DNA from: Singulisphaera sp. GP187
Lineage (GTDB): Bacteria > Planctomycetota > Phycisphaerae > Phycisphaerales > SM1A02
Length of the DNA stretch: 59,443 nucleotides
Assembly (NCBI GenBank): GCA_945868805.1
Contig: CAMBMO010000015.1
Span: 1-59,443, forward strand
Reading direction: 5' to 3'
Positions 33,969 through 43,307 of the stretch are shown piece by piece. How positions within the stretch are numbered: the stretch's first letter is position 1; each line of letters begins with the position of its first letter. The position numbers and the translations under genes were made by a program. The notes beneath the pieces were generated by a model. The model ran no database searches. It worked only from the letters and a program-made list of their open reading frames with translations, and had not been told where the DNA came from.

Positions 33969-34851
33969 CCTGGGTGATGAAACACTCTCGACTCGGGAAG
34001 AGTCGAGATGCAATCCACCACCCGAGGATAGTCGCAGGTAATCCAAGTGCAATGTTGATCGCGCCGATCGATGCGCCCAACCACCACGACTCCCGTGTTG
34101 CAACCAACATCTCCACCGAGAGAGCGCTCATCGTCGTAAGCCCCCCGGCGAATCCGAAGATCAGCAGGCGTTCTGTGACAAGCCGTCGATTCGGCGAGTG
34201 CCGCGGAGCTCCCGCGATGTCCAGTGCGCAAAGCCAGCGAAAGACGAATCCGGCGAAACCTGCCCCCACTGCGTTGACCACGGCAGTCGCGGTCCATACT
34301 GGGAGACCAACGATCGGTGCGAGCAGATGCATCGAAACTCGGATTCCGCTTCCCAAGCAAGCTCCGATTGAAATGAAGGTCACGCCCGAAAAGTGGTGGA
34401 CCATTCGACGACGGCCCGCTCTCGGTTCGCCCACCAGCGGGATCGTCGCAGTCGCGACCGTCGCAACCGCTACGACCGACGTGGCGATCGCTGCAATCAC
34501 TGGACCGCCCAACATGGTTGCGGCGACAATCAATGCCGACGCTCGGCGCCTCAGTCCGACCCACTGAACGACGGCGTCGAGACACATCGAGCTAAACGTC
34601 GTGAATCCGCCAAGAAATCCAAGTGAGATCGCCGCCAACGACAACGGATCGGTCGGCAGACGCAGCGCAGCTCCCGCGAGCCCGCTCCCGACGAGATTGA
34701 TCGACAAGATTGCCTTCCAACTCGCCACGCCACGCGCGATGCACTCGTCCCGTACGACGATGCGAATCCAGGCGCCAATTCCGCCACTGATCGATCCAAC
34801 CAAGATGACTGTCGGTGCATCCACAACCCCAGTATCCACCATCTGTGGCAT
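33943..34851 (-). CDS. crcB: Fused double-domain CrcB/Fluc fluoride channel
   Basis: Two CrcB (fluoride export channel) units in one chain of 302 residues. Half 1: SISGGIGAWIRIVV, INLVGSGLAGA and LGFLGGFTTFSSM. Half 2: SIGACLGSGIRVSM, VVNAVGAGFAGFVFRW and FGFAGGLTTMSALSVEM. Normal bacterial CrcB is about 125 residues and works as an antiparallel dimer. The pore Asn is kept in both halves (52, 193), but the phenylalanine pair of the pore is F86/M89 in half 1 and M241/L244 in half 2. A 37-residue hydrophobic stretch (104-140) joins the halves, bordered on both sides by Arg-rich loops. It follows metH closely (13 bp). Confidence 0.82.
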   Translation of the reverse strand: MPQMVDTGVVDAPTVILVGSISGGIGAWIRIVVRDECIARGVASWKAILSINLVGSGLAGAALRLPTDPLSLAAISLGFLGGFTTFSSMCLDAVVQWVGLRRRASALIVAATMLGGPVIAAIATSVVAVATVATATIPLVGEPRAGRRRMVHHFSGVTFISIGACLGSGIRVSMHLLAPIVGLPVWTATAVVNAVGAGFAGFVFRWLCALDIAGAPRHSPNRRLVTERLLIFGFAGGLTTMSALSVEMLVATRESWWLGASIGAINIALGLPATILGWWIASRLFPSRECFITQDEARVLSS

Positions 34852-34863
34852 CTCGTCGAGGGA

Positions 34864-37800
34864 TCAGGCTGAGAAGTATTTCGCCTGCGGATGGTGAACG
34901 ATGATCGAGCTCGTCGATTGCTCTGGTTCGATCTGGAAGTTCTCCGTCAGCGTGCAGCCGATCCGCTCGGGATGAAGGAGCCGAAAAAGCTTTTCTTGGT
35001 CTGCAAGATCGGGGCACGCCGGATATCCAAACGAATATCGACTCCCGCGATAACGCTGCTGGAAGAGTCGCTCGACTTTCGGATCGTCTTCGTGCGAAAA
35101 CCCAAGTTCAGCCCGAACACGCTTGTGCCACATCTCTGCGAGTGCCTCGGCGCACTCGACTCCAAGGCCGTGCATATAGAGGTATTCGGTGTACTCGTTG
35201 CGTTCGAAGAGCGATTTCGCTTGGATGCTGGCCTGCGAACCCATCGTGACACACGCGAGTGCGATGACATCGCGCGTCCCAGATTTGGCCGGCCGAAAGA
35301 AGTCGCAGATCGCGATTTTTCGTCCAGCTTTCTGTCTCGGGAACGAGAATCTCTCAACCTCTCGGTCGTGATCGACCGAGTCATAGACGACCAAGTCGTC
35401 GATGTCGCGATTGCACGGAAAGTATCCCCACACGACTGCGGGACGCAGAATTTTCTCTTGACGACATTCGACCTTGAGTCGCGCGAGGACTGGTTCGACT
35501 TCTTCGGCGAGATATCGCGCGTATTCAGCATCGCCGAGTTCACCGCGACGGAAACCCCACTGCCCTCGAAAGAGTGCGGTGCGATTGATGAACGGATAGA
35601 TCATGTCGAGATCGAGCCGTTCGACGAACCGAGATCCCCAGAATGGCGGATCGGGGATCGGATTGTCATCTGCGATCGAAGTCTCGATAGCCGATCCGTC
35701 GCCAGCTGTATCTGGAAAGGCAGGATCAAATGTGCCAATCGCCCCGCCGACACCTGGCGCCGCACCGACAGAGGTGATCTCGCTTGCTCGGAGCGCGTTC
35801 GCTTTCACTTTGGCGTCGACGACGGCGCGCTTGGCGAGTCTCGCCTCGATGTCGCCATTGATCTTCGCCAGCGTGCCACCAGCCATCGCCTCGCAGACAG
35901 CGAGCCCCTCGAAGGCATCGCGACCGTAGTAGAGCTCTCCGCGGTAGGCACGGCGCAAGTGACCCTCGGCGTAGTGGCGCGTGAGCGCAGCTCCACCGAG
36001 CAGGACAGGCACGCGAATCTCTTGGCGATTCATCTCGCGCAGGTTTTCTTCCATGACGGTCACGCTCTTGACGAGCAATCCGCTCATCCCGATCGCGTCC
36101 GCCTTTGTCGTACGCCATGCATCGAGTATTTGCGTGAGGCTCTGCTTGATACCGATGTTGTGAATCTTGTACCCATTGTTCGAGAGAATGATGTCAACGA
36201 GATTCTTGCCAATGTCGTGCACATCCCCTGCGACCGTCGCAAGCACGATGGTGCCCTTCGGCTTTACGTCGACTCCTACCTTTTCCATGTGCGGCTGGAG
36301 GATCCCGACGGCTTTCTTCATGACAGACGCACTCTGCAACACGAACGGCAGTTGCATCCGACCAGATCCGAAGAGATCTCCCACCGTCTTCATCCCCGCA
36401 AGCAAGTGATCGTTGATAATCGCAAGCGGCGGATACTTCGCAAGCGCCTCAAGCAACGATGCCTCGAGCGATTTCTCATCTCCATCGACGATGTGCCGCT
36501 GCAAGCGCGCTTCGATTTCGAGCGTCTCCATCGCAGGCGCCTTCACCGTCGGTCCTCCGTCGGGAAAGAGCGAGATGAAGTAAAGAAGCGGATCGAACGA
36601 TTCTGGTTGACCATCGGGTCTCTCGGCGCCGCGCCGATCGAAGACCAGCCACTGTGCCGCTTGCCAGTGCTCGGGCGGAATCTTGCTCTCGGGAAGGATG
36701 CGGGACGCGTGCAAGATCGCCGCGGTTAACCCTCGCGCCCGGGCCTCGTGCAGAAAGACACTATTCAGGACAGCGCGCGCGGCGGGCTTCAATCCGAACG
36801 AGATGTTCGAGAGCCCAAGGATGATCGAACAGCGCGGGAAGCGCTCTGAAATCAACCGAATCCCCTCAAGTGTTTCAAGTCCAAGTCGCCGATCATCCGC
36901 GTTTCCAGTCGCGATTGTGAATGTGAGCGGATCCCAGAAGAGATCGGTTTCGTCGAGCCCCCACTTGCGTGTGAAAAGGTCGTGAATGCGCTCGGCGATC
37001 GCCAACTTTCGATCGGCAGTCTTCGCCATTCCCGCCTGCGGATCCTCGTCGATGGTCAACGCGACACAGGCCGCGCCGTACTTCTTCAGGAGCGGACAGA
37101 TCCGATTCATTCGCTCTTCGCCGTCCTCCAAGTTGATCGAATTCACAATGCACTTCCCCGGTGCGTGGCGCAATCCCGCTTCGATGACATCGGCCTGGGT
37201 CGAATCGATCATCAATGGCGCGTTCACTTGGCGAACGAATCGCGCAATTGTCTCGGACATATCCCTCACTCCATCACGACCGACGAAGTCGACGCACACA
37301 TCCAACACATGGGATCCATCGCGCATTTCATCTTTCGCCATCGACGCGAGACCATCCCAATCTTCAGCATCGAGGAGGGTCTTGAATTTCTTCGAGCCAT
37401 TCGCGTTGGTGCGCTCTGCGACGATGAGGAACGAATTGTCTTGGCGAAACTCTGTCTCCGCGTAGAGGCTCGAACACGCCGGGATGACTTCTGCCGTGGC
37501 TCGCGGCATCCGTACGCTCGACCAAGGGGCGAGCTCCCGCAGGGCGGCGATGTGCTCGGTCGTCGTCCCGCAACACCCGCCGATGATGTTCGCTCCGAAT
37601 TCCTCAGTGAATCTGCGCATCGCAGTCGCGAAGTCTGCGGCACGGAGTGGATATTCGGTGCGTCCTTCAACCAGAATTGGCAACCCCGCATTGGGAATCA
37701 CCGAGAACGGACGGTCCCAGTGGGACGTGATGTACGCCAGATGAGGCGTCATTTCGACTGGACCTGTCGCGCAGTTGAGCCCCAGCGATGCGATTGGAAA

Positions 37801-38457
37801 TGGACGGAGCGCATTGACAACTGCGGCGATGTCTGATCCGAGCAGCATCGTCCCCGTCGTTTCCATCGTGACTGAGACGAGTATCGGCATATCGCGAACC
37901 GTTCGCCCCGCTGCCTCGAGCGCTTCCAAACATGCAGTTACCGCGCACTTGATCTGCAGAAGGTCTTGGCATGTCTCAATCATGAAGCAGTCTGCCCCAC
38001 CATCGATCAGTCCACGAGCCTGCTCTCGGTATGAGTCGCACATCCCCACCCATGACGCTTGGCCGAGCGTGATGAGTTTGGTTCCTGGCCCCATCGATCC
38101 AGCGACAAATCTTGGTCGTGCGGGCTCCTCGTACCGATCGCACGCCGCTCGTGCAATCCGTGCTGCCCGAACATTCAAGTCATAGACCCAGCTCACCATC
38201 TCCGCATCGAAATCAGCAGCGACGAGTCGATTGGTTCCGAATGTGTCGGTCTCGACAACACTTGCGCCGGCGGCGAGAAACCCCTCGTGGATTCGCTGGA
38301 TCACATCTGGACGCGAACGAACGAGAATGTCCGTGCAGTTGTCGCGACCGAGCCAATCCGCGGGCTTGCAATCGGTGCAGGCGTGAATCGAGGTCCCCAT
38401 CGCGCCATCGAAGAGCAGGGTTTCGGTGTCGAGTTTTCCAAGAAGCGTTGGTCGCAC
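34864..38457 (-). CDS. metH: Cobalamin-dependent methionine synthase
   Basis: Transfers methyl from methyltetrahydrofolate to homocysteine through B12; about 1197 residues with all four modules. Homocysteine module: LFDGAMGTSIHA, GLNCATGP and IIGGCCGTTTEHI (zinc Cys). Folate module: FLIVAERTNANGSKKF. B12 module: PFVLQSASVMKKAVGILQPH and GDVHDIGKNLVDIILSNNGY (DxHxxG His that ligates cobalt). Activation module at the end: YSFGYPACPDLADQ and QIEPEQSTSSIIVHHPQAKY. The frame is open to 38643, but similarity starts at VRPTLLGKLDTETLLFDGAMG, so GTG 38457 is taken; ATG 38496 and GTG 38481 are alternatives. A 24-bp palindrome lies just upstream. Confidence 0.95.
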   Translation of the reverse strand: MRPTLLGKLDTETLLFDGAMGTSIHACTDCKPADWLGRDNCTDILVRSRPDVIQRIHEGFLAAGASVVETDTFGTNRLVAADFDAEMVSWVYDLNVRAARIARAACDRYEEPARPRFVAGSMGPGTKLITLGQASWVGMCDSYREQARGLIDGGADCFMIETCQDLLQIKCAVTACLEALEAAGRTVRDMPILVSVTMETTGTMLLGSDIAAVVNALRPFPIASLGLNCATGPVEMTPHLAYITSHWDRPFSVIPNAGLPILVEGRTEYPLRAADFATAMRRFTEEFGANIIGGCCGTTTEHIAALRELAPWSSVRMPRATAEVIPACSSLYAETEFRQDNSFLIVAERTNANGSKKFKTLLDAEDWDGLASMAKDEMRDGSHVLDVCVDFVGRDGVRDMSETIARFVRQVNAPLMIDSTQADVIEAGLRHAPGKCIVNSINLEDGEERMNRICPLLKKYGAACVALTIDEDPQAGMAKTADRKLAIAERIHDLFTRKWGLDETDLFWDPLTFTIATGNADDRRLGLETLEGIRLISERFPRCSIILGLSNISFGLKPAARAVLNSVFLHEARARGLTAAILHASRILPESKIPPEHWQAAQWLVFDRRGAERPDGQPESFDPLLYFISLFPDGGPTVKAPAMETLEIEARLQRHIVDGDEKSLEASLLEALAKYPPLAIINDHLLAGMKTVGDLFGSGRMQLPFVLQSASVMKKAVGILQPHMEKVGVDVKPKGTIVLATVAGDVHDIGKNLVDIILSNNGYKIHNIGIKQSLTQILDAWRTTKADAIGMSGLLVKSVTVMEENLREMNRQEIRVPVLLGGAALTRHYAEGHLRRAYRGELYYGRDAFEGLAVCEAMAGGTLAKINGDIEARLAKRAVVDAKVKANALRASEITSVGAAPGVGGAIGTFDPAFPDTAGDGSAIETSIADDNPIPDPPFWGSRFVERLDLDMIYPFINRTALFRGQWGFRRGELGDAEYARYLAEEVEPVLARLKVECRQEKILRPAVVWGYFPCNRDIDDLVVYDSVDHDREVERFSFPRQKAGRKIAICDFFRPAKSGTRDVIALACVTMGSQASIQAKSLFERNEYTEYLYMHGLGVECAEALAEMWHKRVRAELGFSHEDDPKVERLFQQRYRGSRYSFGYPACPDLADQEKLFRLLHPERIGCTLTENFQIEPEQSTSSIIVHHPQAKYFSA

Positions 38458-38494
38458 GATGCAAGGGTATCGGCGTTTCACCCCAAGGACAATC

Positions 38495-38518
38495 ATCCAT
38501 CCGGATAAACGGATGGAT
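38495..38518 (-). promoter_or_regulatory. 24-bp palindrome in the metH promoter region
   Basis: ATCCATCCG (38495-38503) and CGGATGGAT (38510-38518) form a perfect 9-bp inverted repeat around GATAAA. It sits between the divergent metH and S41 peptidase genes, about 40 bp from the chosen metH start. Size and symmetry suit a dimeric regulator; an ArsR-type SAM/SAH-sensing repressor is a guess from the gene it precedes. Confidence 0.5.
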
Positions 38519-38565
38519 ACTGAATTCACCGCCACTCTTGGGCTCCAGATGCCATACTGCGACTC

Positions 38566-40014
38566 ATGTCCTGCCACCCATTCGCGCGATTCGTCGCCTT
38601 CAGTCTTGCCATCTCCTTCGGTTCGGCGCAGCTCGGCGCGCAAACGGAGCCCGCGACATCATCGTCGCCTGCTCTGCCCCCTTCCCAAAGTTCGGATCAC
38701 CCGGGCGAAGATTCACAGGCATTGCTCAATGGCATCGTCTTCGATCAAGTCTGGGTCATCATTCGCGATACCCATCCCGACCCGTCGATCAATCAGGGGC
38801 AGTGGAATGAAACGCGACTGCAACTTCGAGATCGGGCAGTCGCGGCCACGGATGCGGAGTCGCTCCGCTCGGTTCTGCGGGACATGCTCGACACACTCGG
38901 CGAGAGTCACTTTGCGATCATTCCAAATTCGGTCGCGGGTTCTCCCGGCGCAGTCGGTGGCTGGTCCGGAATGACGTTGCATGTGTTCGGCGACGAGGTG
39001 GTCGTGACGCGCATCGACCCGAGAAGTCCCGCAGAAGTCGCAGGCATCAAGCCTGGATGGGTATTCGTTTCGTCCGATGGCGACCCGATCGCCCCACTTC
39101 TCAAGGAGTTTGGCGCACCTCGAACATCGCTCGAACGACTTGCGCGCGACAGTGCAGTCGGCGCATTCATCGGCGGTCGACCTGGGATGAGTCCGAAGTA
39201 TCTGCTCCGCGACCCCGCCGGAGTCGAACATGAAGTCGTCATCACCTTTGAGGATCTTCCGGGTGAACAAGTGAAGATGGGAAATCTCCCGCCCTTGGCT
39301 GCGCAGTCCAAGTGGGGATGGTTGACGATGGATGAAATGACCTCCGCCGGAGGAGATCCGACAAAGACTGGACGAGTCGGATACCTGACTTTTAGCGTCT
39401 GGATGACGGCACTCTCGACCATCATCGACGACGCGCTCACCGAGTTTCGTTCGGCCGACGCGGTCATCATCGACCTCCGCGGAAACCCGGGAGGCTTGGG
39501 CATGATGGCGACTGGCGTCGCTGGGCACTTTCTCGCCGAGCCAACATCCCTTGGGACGATGCAGGGGCGGGGAATGAAGCTCGACTTCAAGTCCAATCCA
39601 CGCACCGTCGACCGGGCAGGGAAATCGATCGGTGTCTTCACAGGGCCTGTCGCGATTCTCATGGATGGCCACACGGGAAGCACCTCCGAGATATTCGCTG
39701 CGGGATTACTCGATGTTGGTCGTGCGCAACCATTCGGCCAGACTTCCGCAGGAGCAGCACTCCCCGCAACGACCCACAATCTGAAAAATGGCGATGTTCT
39801 CCTCCACGCAATCGGCGACTTCAAGACGCCATCTGGAATGCTGATCGAAGGGCGTGGCGTGAGCCAGCAGGTCGGATCCGCTCCCACTCGCATGGACTAC
39901 ACTTCGTGCTCGAATCCTGAACTTCGCGACGCGCTCCGTTGGATCGCCGACGAGCGGTCCAAGATTCAAGCTCGATTGCCAACTCCTCAACCAGCGAAAC
40001 AAACCTCACCGTAA
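38566..40014 (+). CDS. Secreted S41 (C-terminal processing) peptidase
   Basis: Exported serine peptidase of 482 residues. A signal peptide (FARFVAFSLAISFGSAQLGA) leads into a helical pro-region, a PDZ-like domain (WSGMTLHVFGDEVVVTRIDP, SPAEVAGIKPGWVFVS) and the catalytic core: RVGYLTFSVW, VIIDLRGNPGG, and GHTGSTSEIFAAGLLD with the nucleophilic Ser. The usual downstream Lys cannot be assigned with certainty. Probably periplasmic. The next gene follows by 8 bp. Confidence 0.88.
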   Translation: MSCHPFARFVAFSLAISFGSAQLGAQTEPATSSSPALPPSQSSDHPGEDSQALLNGIVFDQVWVIIRDTHPDPSINQGQWNETRLQLRDRAVAATDAESLRSVLRDMLDTLGESHFAIIPNSVAGSPGAVGGWSGMTLHVFGDEVVVTRIDPRSPAEVAGIKPGWVFVSSDGDPIAPLLKEFGAPRTSLERLARDSAVGAFIGGRPGMSPKYLLRDPAGVEHEVVITFEDLPGEQVKMGNLPPLAAQSKWGWLTMDEMTSAGGDPTKTGRVGYLTFSVWMTALSTIIDDALTEFRSADAVIIDLRGNPGGLGMMATGVAGHFLAEPTSLGTMQGRGMKLDFKSNPRTVDRAGKSIGVFTGPVAILMDGHTGSTSEIFAAGLLDVGRAQPFGQTSAGAALPATTHNLKNGDVLLHAIGDFKTPSGMLIEGRGVSQQVGSAPTRMDYTSCSNPELRDALRWIADERSKIQARLPTPQPAKQTSP

Positions 40015-40022
40015 ACCGAACC

Positions 40023-40955
40023 ATGAAGCACACCGCACGATCGCACCGTTCTGTCGCCACACTCCTCGCAACCCTTTCGACGCTCTTTGCGTTCTCGGGC
40101 ACTGCACTCGGTCAATCCAAGGGCACGAGCGGAGCACTATCGGCAACTCCCGCAGCACCGGCACCGAAGTCAAAGACGGATTCCGCGGCGAAATCGGCGA
40201 CGGAAACCGCAGCTTTGCCGAGTGCTCAGGACATTTTCGCGAAGGCGATCGAAGCCGCGGGAGGCGCGGACCTGATTCGATCGCAGCGCTCGCGCACTCA
40301 AACCGGCACGATCGAAATGCCAGCAGCTTCTCTCAAGGGCGCGATCGTGACGAAGTCCGTCGATCCAGACATGCTTTTGGTCGAGACCGAGATTCCTGGA
40401 TTTGGCAAGATTCGTCAGGGAATCAACGGGACCATTGGATGGTCAATCGATCCAATGCGGGGCGCGAGCCTCATGAACGCCGACGAGATCGCGCGAATTC
40501 TGCGAGAATCCAGTGCGGAATCAGAACTCAATCCCGCGCTTGGCTGTGAATCAGTCGAGGTCGTGGAGCGAACGAGTTTCAGTGGGGCTCCTTGCTACAA
40601 AGTCAAGTTCCTGCGCGGGGGCGACGGTTCGACTCGCTACTACAGCGTCGACTCTGGACACTTGGTTGGTTCGGCTGAGGTCGTGAAGTCGTCGATGGGT
40701 GAATTTGAAGTCACCACCACCTATAAAGATTTCGGCGATTTTTCTGGCAGGACTGTCGCAAAAACCCAAGAGAACGCAATGGCCGGACAGACCCAAGTGT
40801 TGAAGATAAGCGTCATCGATTTTGGACCGATCGATCCGACGAATTTCGCGCTGCCCGCCGAGATCCAGACACTGGTCGATGCGACGAAGACTCCGCCCGT
40901 AGCGCCACCAACCGCACCCGCATCCCCGACCGACAAGTCGGCGGCGAAGAAGTGA
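40023..40955 (+). CDS. Exported LolA-like protein
   Basis: A 310-residue secreted protein with an N-terminal signal (VATLLATLSTLFAFSGTALG), a long Ala/Lys/Ser linker, and a beta-rich domain beginning IFAKAIEAAGGADLIRSQRS. The pattern (GKIRQGINGTIGWSIDPMRG, YYSVDSGHLVGSAEVV, TTTYKDFGDFSGRTVAKTQ) matches the LolA-like, outer membrane lipoprotein-sorting type fold found in many planctomycete exported proteins. It probably binds a lipid or acyl chain in the periplasm. It ends in a Pro/Ala/Lys tail and is adjacent to an ABC exporter. Confidence 0.72.
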   Translation: MKHTARSHRSVATLLATLSTLFAFSGTALGQSKGTSGALSATPAAPAPKSKTDSAAKSATETAALPSAQDIFAKAIEAAGGADLIRSQRSRTQTGTIEMPAASLKGAIVTKSVDPDMLLVETEIPGFGKIRQGINGTIGWSIDPMRGASLMNADEIARILRESSAESELNPALGCESVEVVERTSFSGAPCYKVKFLRGGDGSTRYYSVDSGHLVGSAEVVKSSMGEFEVTTTYKDFGDFSGRTVAKTQENAMAGQTQVLKISVIDFGPIDPTNFALPAEIQTLVDATKTPPVAPPTAPASPTDKSAAKK

Positions 40956-40965
40956 GCATCTCCCG

Positions 40966-41928
40966 GTGACTGAATCAAACGAGCCGGCGGTTGTATTGCG
41001 TGGCGTCGTGAAGCGCTTCGGCGCCGTGGACGCTGTCAAGAATCTCGATTTGAACGTTCCGCGCGGATCGCTCGTGGGGCTTCTCGGTCCCAATGGTGCG
41101 GGGAAATCGACCGCGATTCGAATGATCATGTCGCTTATTCGCCCGGACCGAGGCGAGTTGCTTGTCTTCGGTGGCGACGCGCTCGACGCGAAAGATCGCA
41201 TCGGATATCTGCCCGAAGAGCGCGGCGTCTACCGCCGCATGCGCGTCGGAGAGTTTTTGATCTATCTGGGGCGACTGAAGGGGCTTCCACGACACGGTCT
41301 TTCGGCGCGTGTTGAAGGTTGGCTGGAACGGATCGAACTGCCTGGCGTTTTCCGATCGCGCTGTCAAGAACTGAGCAAAGGCATGCAGCAAAAGGTCCAA
41401 TTTATTGGCGCCGTCCTGCACTCACCAGACCTCATCGTGCTCGACGAACCGTTTTCCGGACTTGACCCAGTCAATACGCGAGTGCTCATTTCGGCGGTGC
41501 AAGACCTTCACAAGGAAGGACGCACTCTTTTTCTCTCGACGCACCAGATGACCCAAGCCGAACAATTGTGCGAGCGCGTGATCTTGATCAATCGCGGCGA
41601 AAAGATCCTGGATGCATCGACACGTGAAGTCACAGAACGATTTTCGCCCCGGGCAATCGAGATCGAACCGCTCGTGAGGTCCGATGATGACCAAGATATT
41701 CTTGCAGCAATCGAGGGCGTCGAGTCCGTTCGACTGAGCGACGATCGACGATCGATCGTGATGACAATTGCGCCCGACCACGACCTGCAATTGGTGATGA
41801 CCCAGGCTCTCACCCAGGTCCCAGCGCGGCGAACGGAGATCTCGCGCGTCTCGCTCGACGATGTGTTCGTCCGGCTCGTCACTGAGCACGGCGGTCATTC
41901 GCGCGTTCCGATTCGAGGTGCCGCATGA
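40966..41928 (+). CDS. ABC transporter ATPase, NatA-like
   Basis: ATP-binding subunit of 320 residues for the following permease. Walker A GPNGAGKST, signature LSKGMQQKVQ, Walker B LIVLDEPFSGLDP and switch His STHQ are intact. A C-terminal extension of about 90 residues (IEIEPLVRSDDDQDILAAIE) is typical of the NatA/DrrA group. Start GTG 40966; the stop overlaps the permease start (ATGA). Export of sodium, drugs or lipids are family possibilities. Confidence 0.92.
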   Translation: MTESNEPAVVLRGVVKRFGAVDAVKNLDLNVPRGSLVGLLGPNGAGKSTAIRMIMSLIRPDRGELLVFGGDALDAKDRIGYLPEERGVYRRMRVGEFLIYLGRLKGLPRHGLSARVEGWLERIELPGVFRSRCQELSKGMQQKVQFIGAVLHSPDLIVLDEPFSGLDPVNTRVLISAVQDLHKEGRTLFLSTHQMTQAEQLCERVILINRGEKILDASTREVTERFSPRAIEIEPLVRSDDDQDILAAIEGVESVRLSDDRRSIVMTIAPDHDLQLVMTQALTQVPARRTEISRVSLDDVFVRLVTEHGGHSRVPIRGAA

Positions 41929-43307
41929 ACGGGCCTAGGACTGGAAGTGGGTTTCGCTCCAGTCGCATCTGGATCGTCGCCGCGCGCGAGTTTCGTCAGA
42001 CCGTCCTGACGAAGGGTTTCATTTTCGGAGCGATCATTTTCCCGCTCTTGATGTTCGCGGTCATTGCGGCAATCCCGTTTCTGATTTCGTCGACACCAGT
42101 TCCCGTCAGCGGAACGCTCCTCGTCGCCGACGAAGATGGCTCGATCGCAGCGGCGATGCAAAAGGCGTTCGACGATTACAAGGCGAATGGTTCCCAACCT
42201 GCGCCCGGATCGTTTGAGGATGCGATCGCAACACGGCCGACAGGTCCCGAAGGCGATTTGGCAGGGAATTTCGAGGATGCTCCGATCAGTGTCGAGGTCA
42301 TCATCGAACGGGTACCGCTCGACTCGGATCTCTCCTCGGCACGACAACTGGTTCAAAGTGGAGAACGCCTCGGGCTCGTCGAAGTCCCGGCCGCACTTCT
42401 CGCCGCCGATCCGCCAAGGGATTTGGACATTTCTCTGCTTGTTCCGTCGGATTCTCCAGCGAAGACCACCGCGCTCTTCTCGCGCATCGCGCGACGCTCG
42501 ACGGTCGTCGCTCGGGTCGAACGCAATGGATCGGATCTGCTCTCAGCGCAGGCACTCGTGCGCGAACCCAAGACCGAGACCGCACGACTGACGACTAACG
42601 GAGACGAGGCGAAGGAACTCTTGGAGTTGCGATTCCTTCTCCCCGGTGGATTCATGATGCTGATGTGGATCGCGGCATTTACGAGTGCCAATCAACTGCT
42701 CACGACGACGATCGAGGAAAAATCGAGCAAGGTCATCGAAGTCCTTCTCTCCGCGACGAGCCCGCTTGAACTTCTAGCGGGGAAGATCGTCGGTCAGGGA
42801 CTCGTCAGTCTTCTCATGCTCTCAACGTACGGTGCCGCAGGCATGGCGGGATTGGCGTTCATGACGATGCTCGACATCATTGCGCCCACAACGATCCTCC
42901 TCTTCGTTCTCTGGTTCCTGCTCGCGTATTTCATGTCGGCATCGATCATGGCTGCAGTTGGAAGCGCGGTCAGCGATTTACGCGAAGCTCAGTCTCTGAT
43001 TCAGCCTGCGATGATGGCGTTCATGATTCCGCTCCTGCTCTGGATGCCGATCACCGAGAATCCGACTGGATGGCTCGCGACGATCACGAGTTTCATCCCT
43101 CCCATCGGACCGTTCATCATGGTCCTTCGGACGACGGGCGCGATCGAGCCAATTCCAAACTGGCAGATCGGGCTCGCGCTTCTTGTCAACGGCGTGTCGA
43201 CGGTCGGACTGGTCTGGCTGGCTTCGCGGGTCTTCCGCATCGGAGTGCTCATGCAGGGGAAACCTCCGAACCCCCTCGAACTCCTGCGTTGGGCTCGGAC
43301 GCGATGA
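41925..43307 (+). CDS. ABC transporter permease, NatB-like (ABC-2 type)
   Basis: Membrane subunit of 460 residues in the NatB/ABC-2 layout: one N-terminal helix (GFIFGAIIFPLLMFAVIAAI), an extracytoplasmic domain of some 180 residues, then five to six helices including GGFMMLMWIAAFTSANQLLT and a TTIEEKSSKVIEVLLSA coupling segment. Its start overlaps the ATPase stop and its stop overlaps the HIT gene start, so three genes are coupled. Confidence 0.9.
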   Translation: MNGPRTGSGFRSSRIWIVAAREFRQTVLTKGFIFGAIIFPLLMFAVIAAIPFLISSTPVPVSGTLLVADEDGSIAAAMQKAFDDYKANGSQPAPGSFEDAIATRPTGPEGDLAGNFEDAPISVEVIIERVPLDSDLSSARQLVQSGERLGLVEVPAALLAADPPRDLDISLLVPSDSPAKTTALFSRIARRSTVVARVERNGSDLLSAQALVREPKTETARLTTNGDEAKELLELRFLLPGGFMMLMWIAAFTSANQLLTTTIEEKSSKVIEVLLSATSPLELLAGKIVGQGLVSLLMLSTYGAAGMAGLAFMTMLDIIAPTTILLFVLWFLLAYFMSASIMAAVGSAVSDLREAQSLIQPAMMAFMIPLLLWMPITENPTGWLATITSFIPPIGPFIMVLRTTGAIEPIPNWQIGLALLVNGVSTVGLVWLASRVFRIGVLMQGKPPNPLELLRWARTR

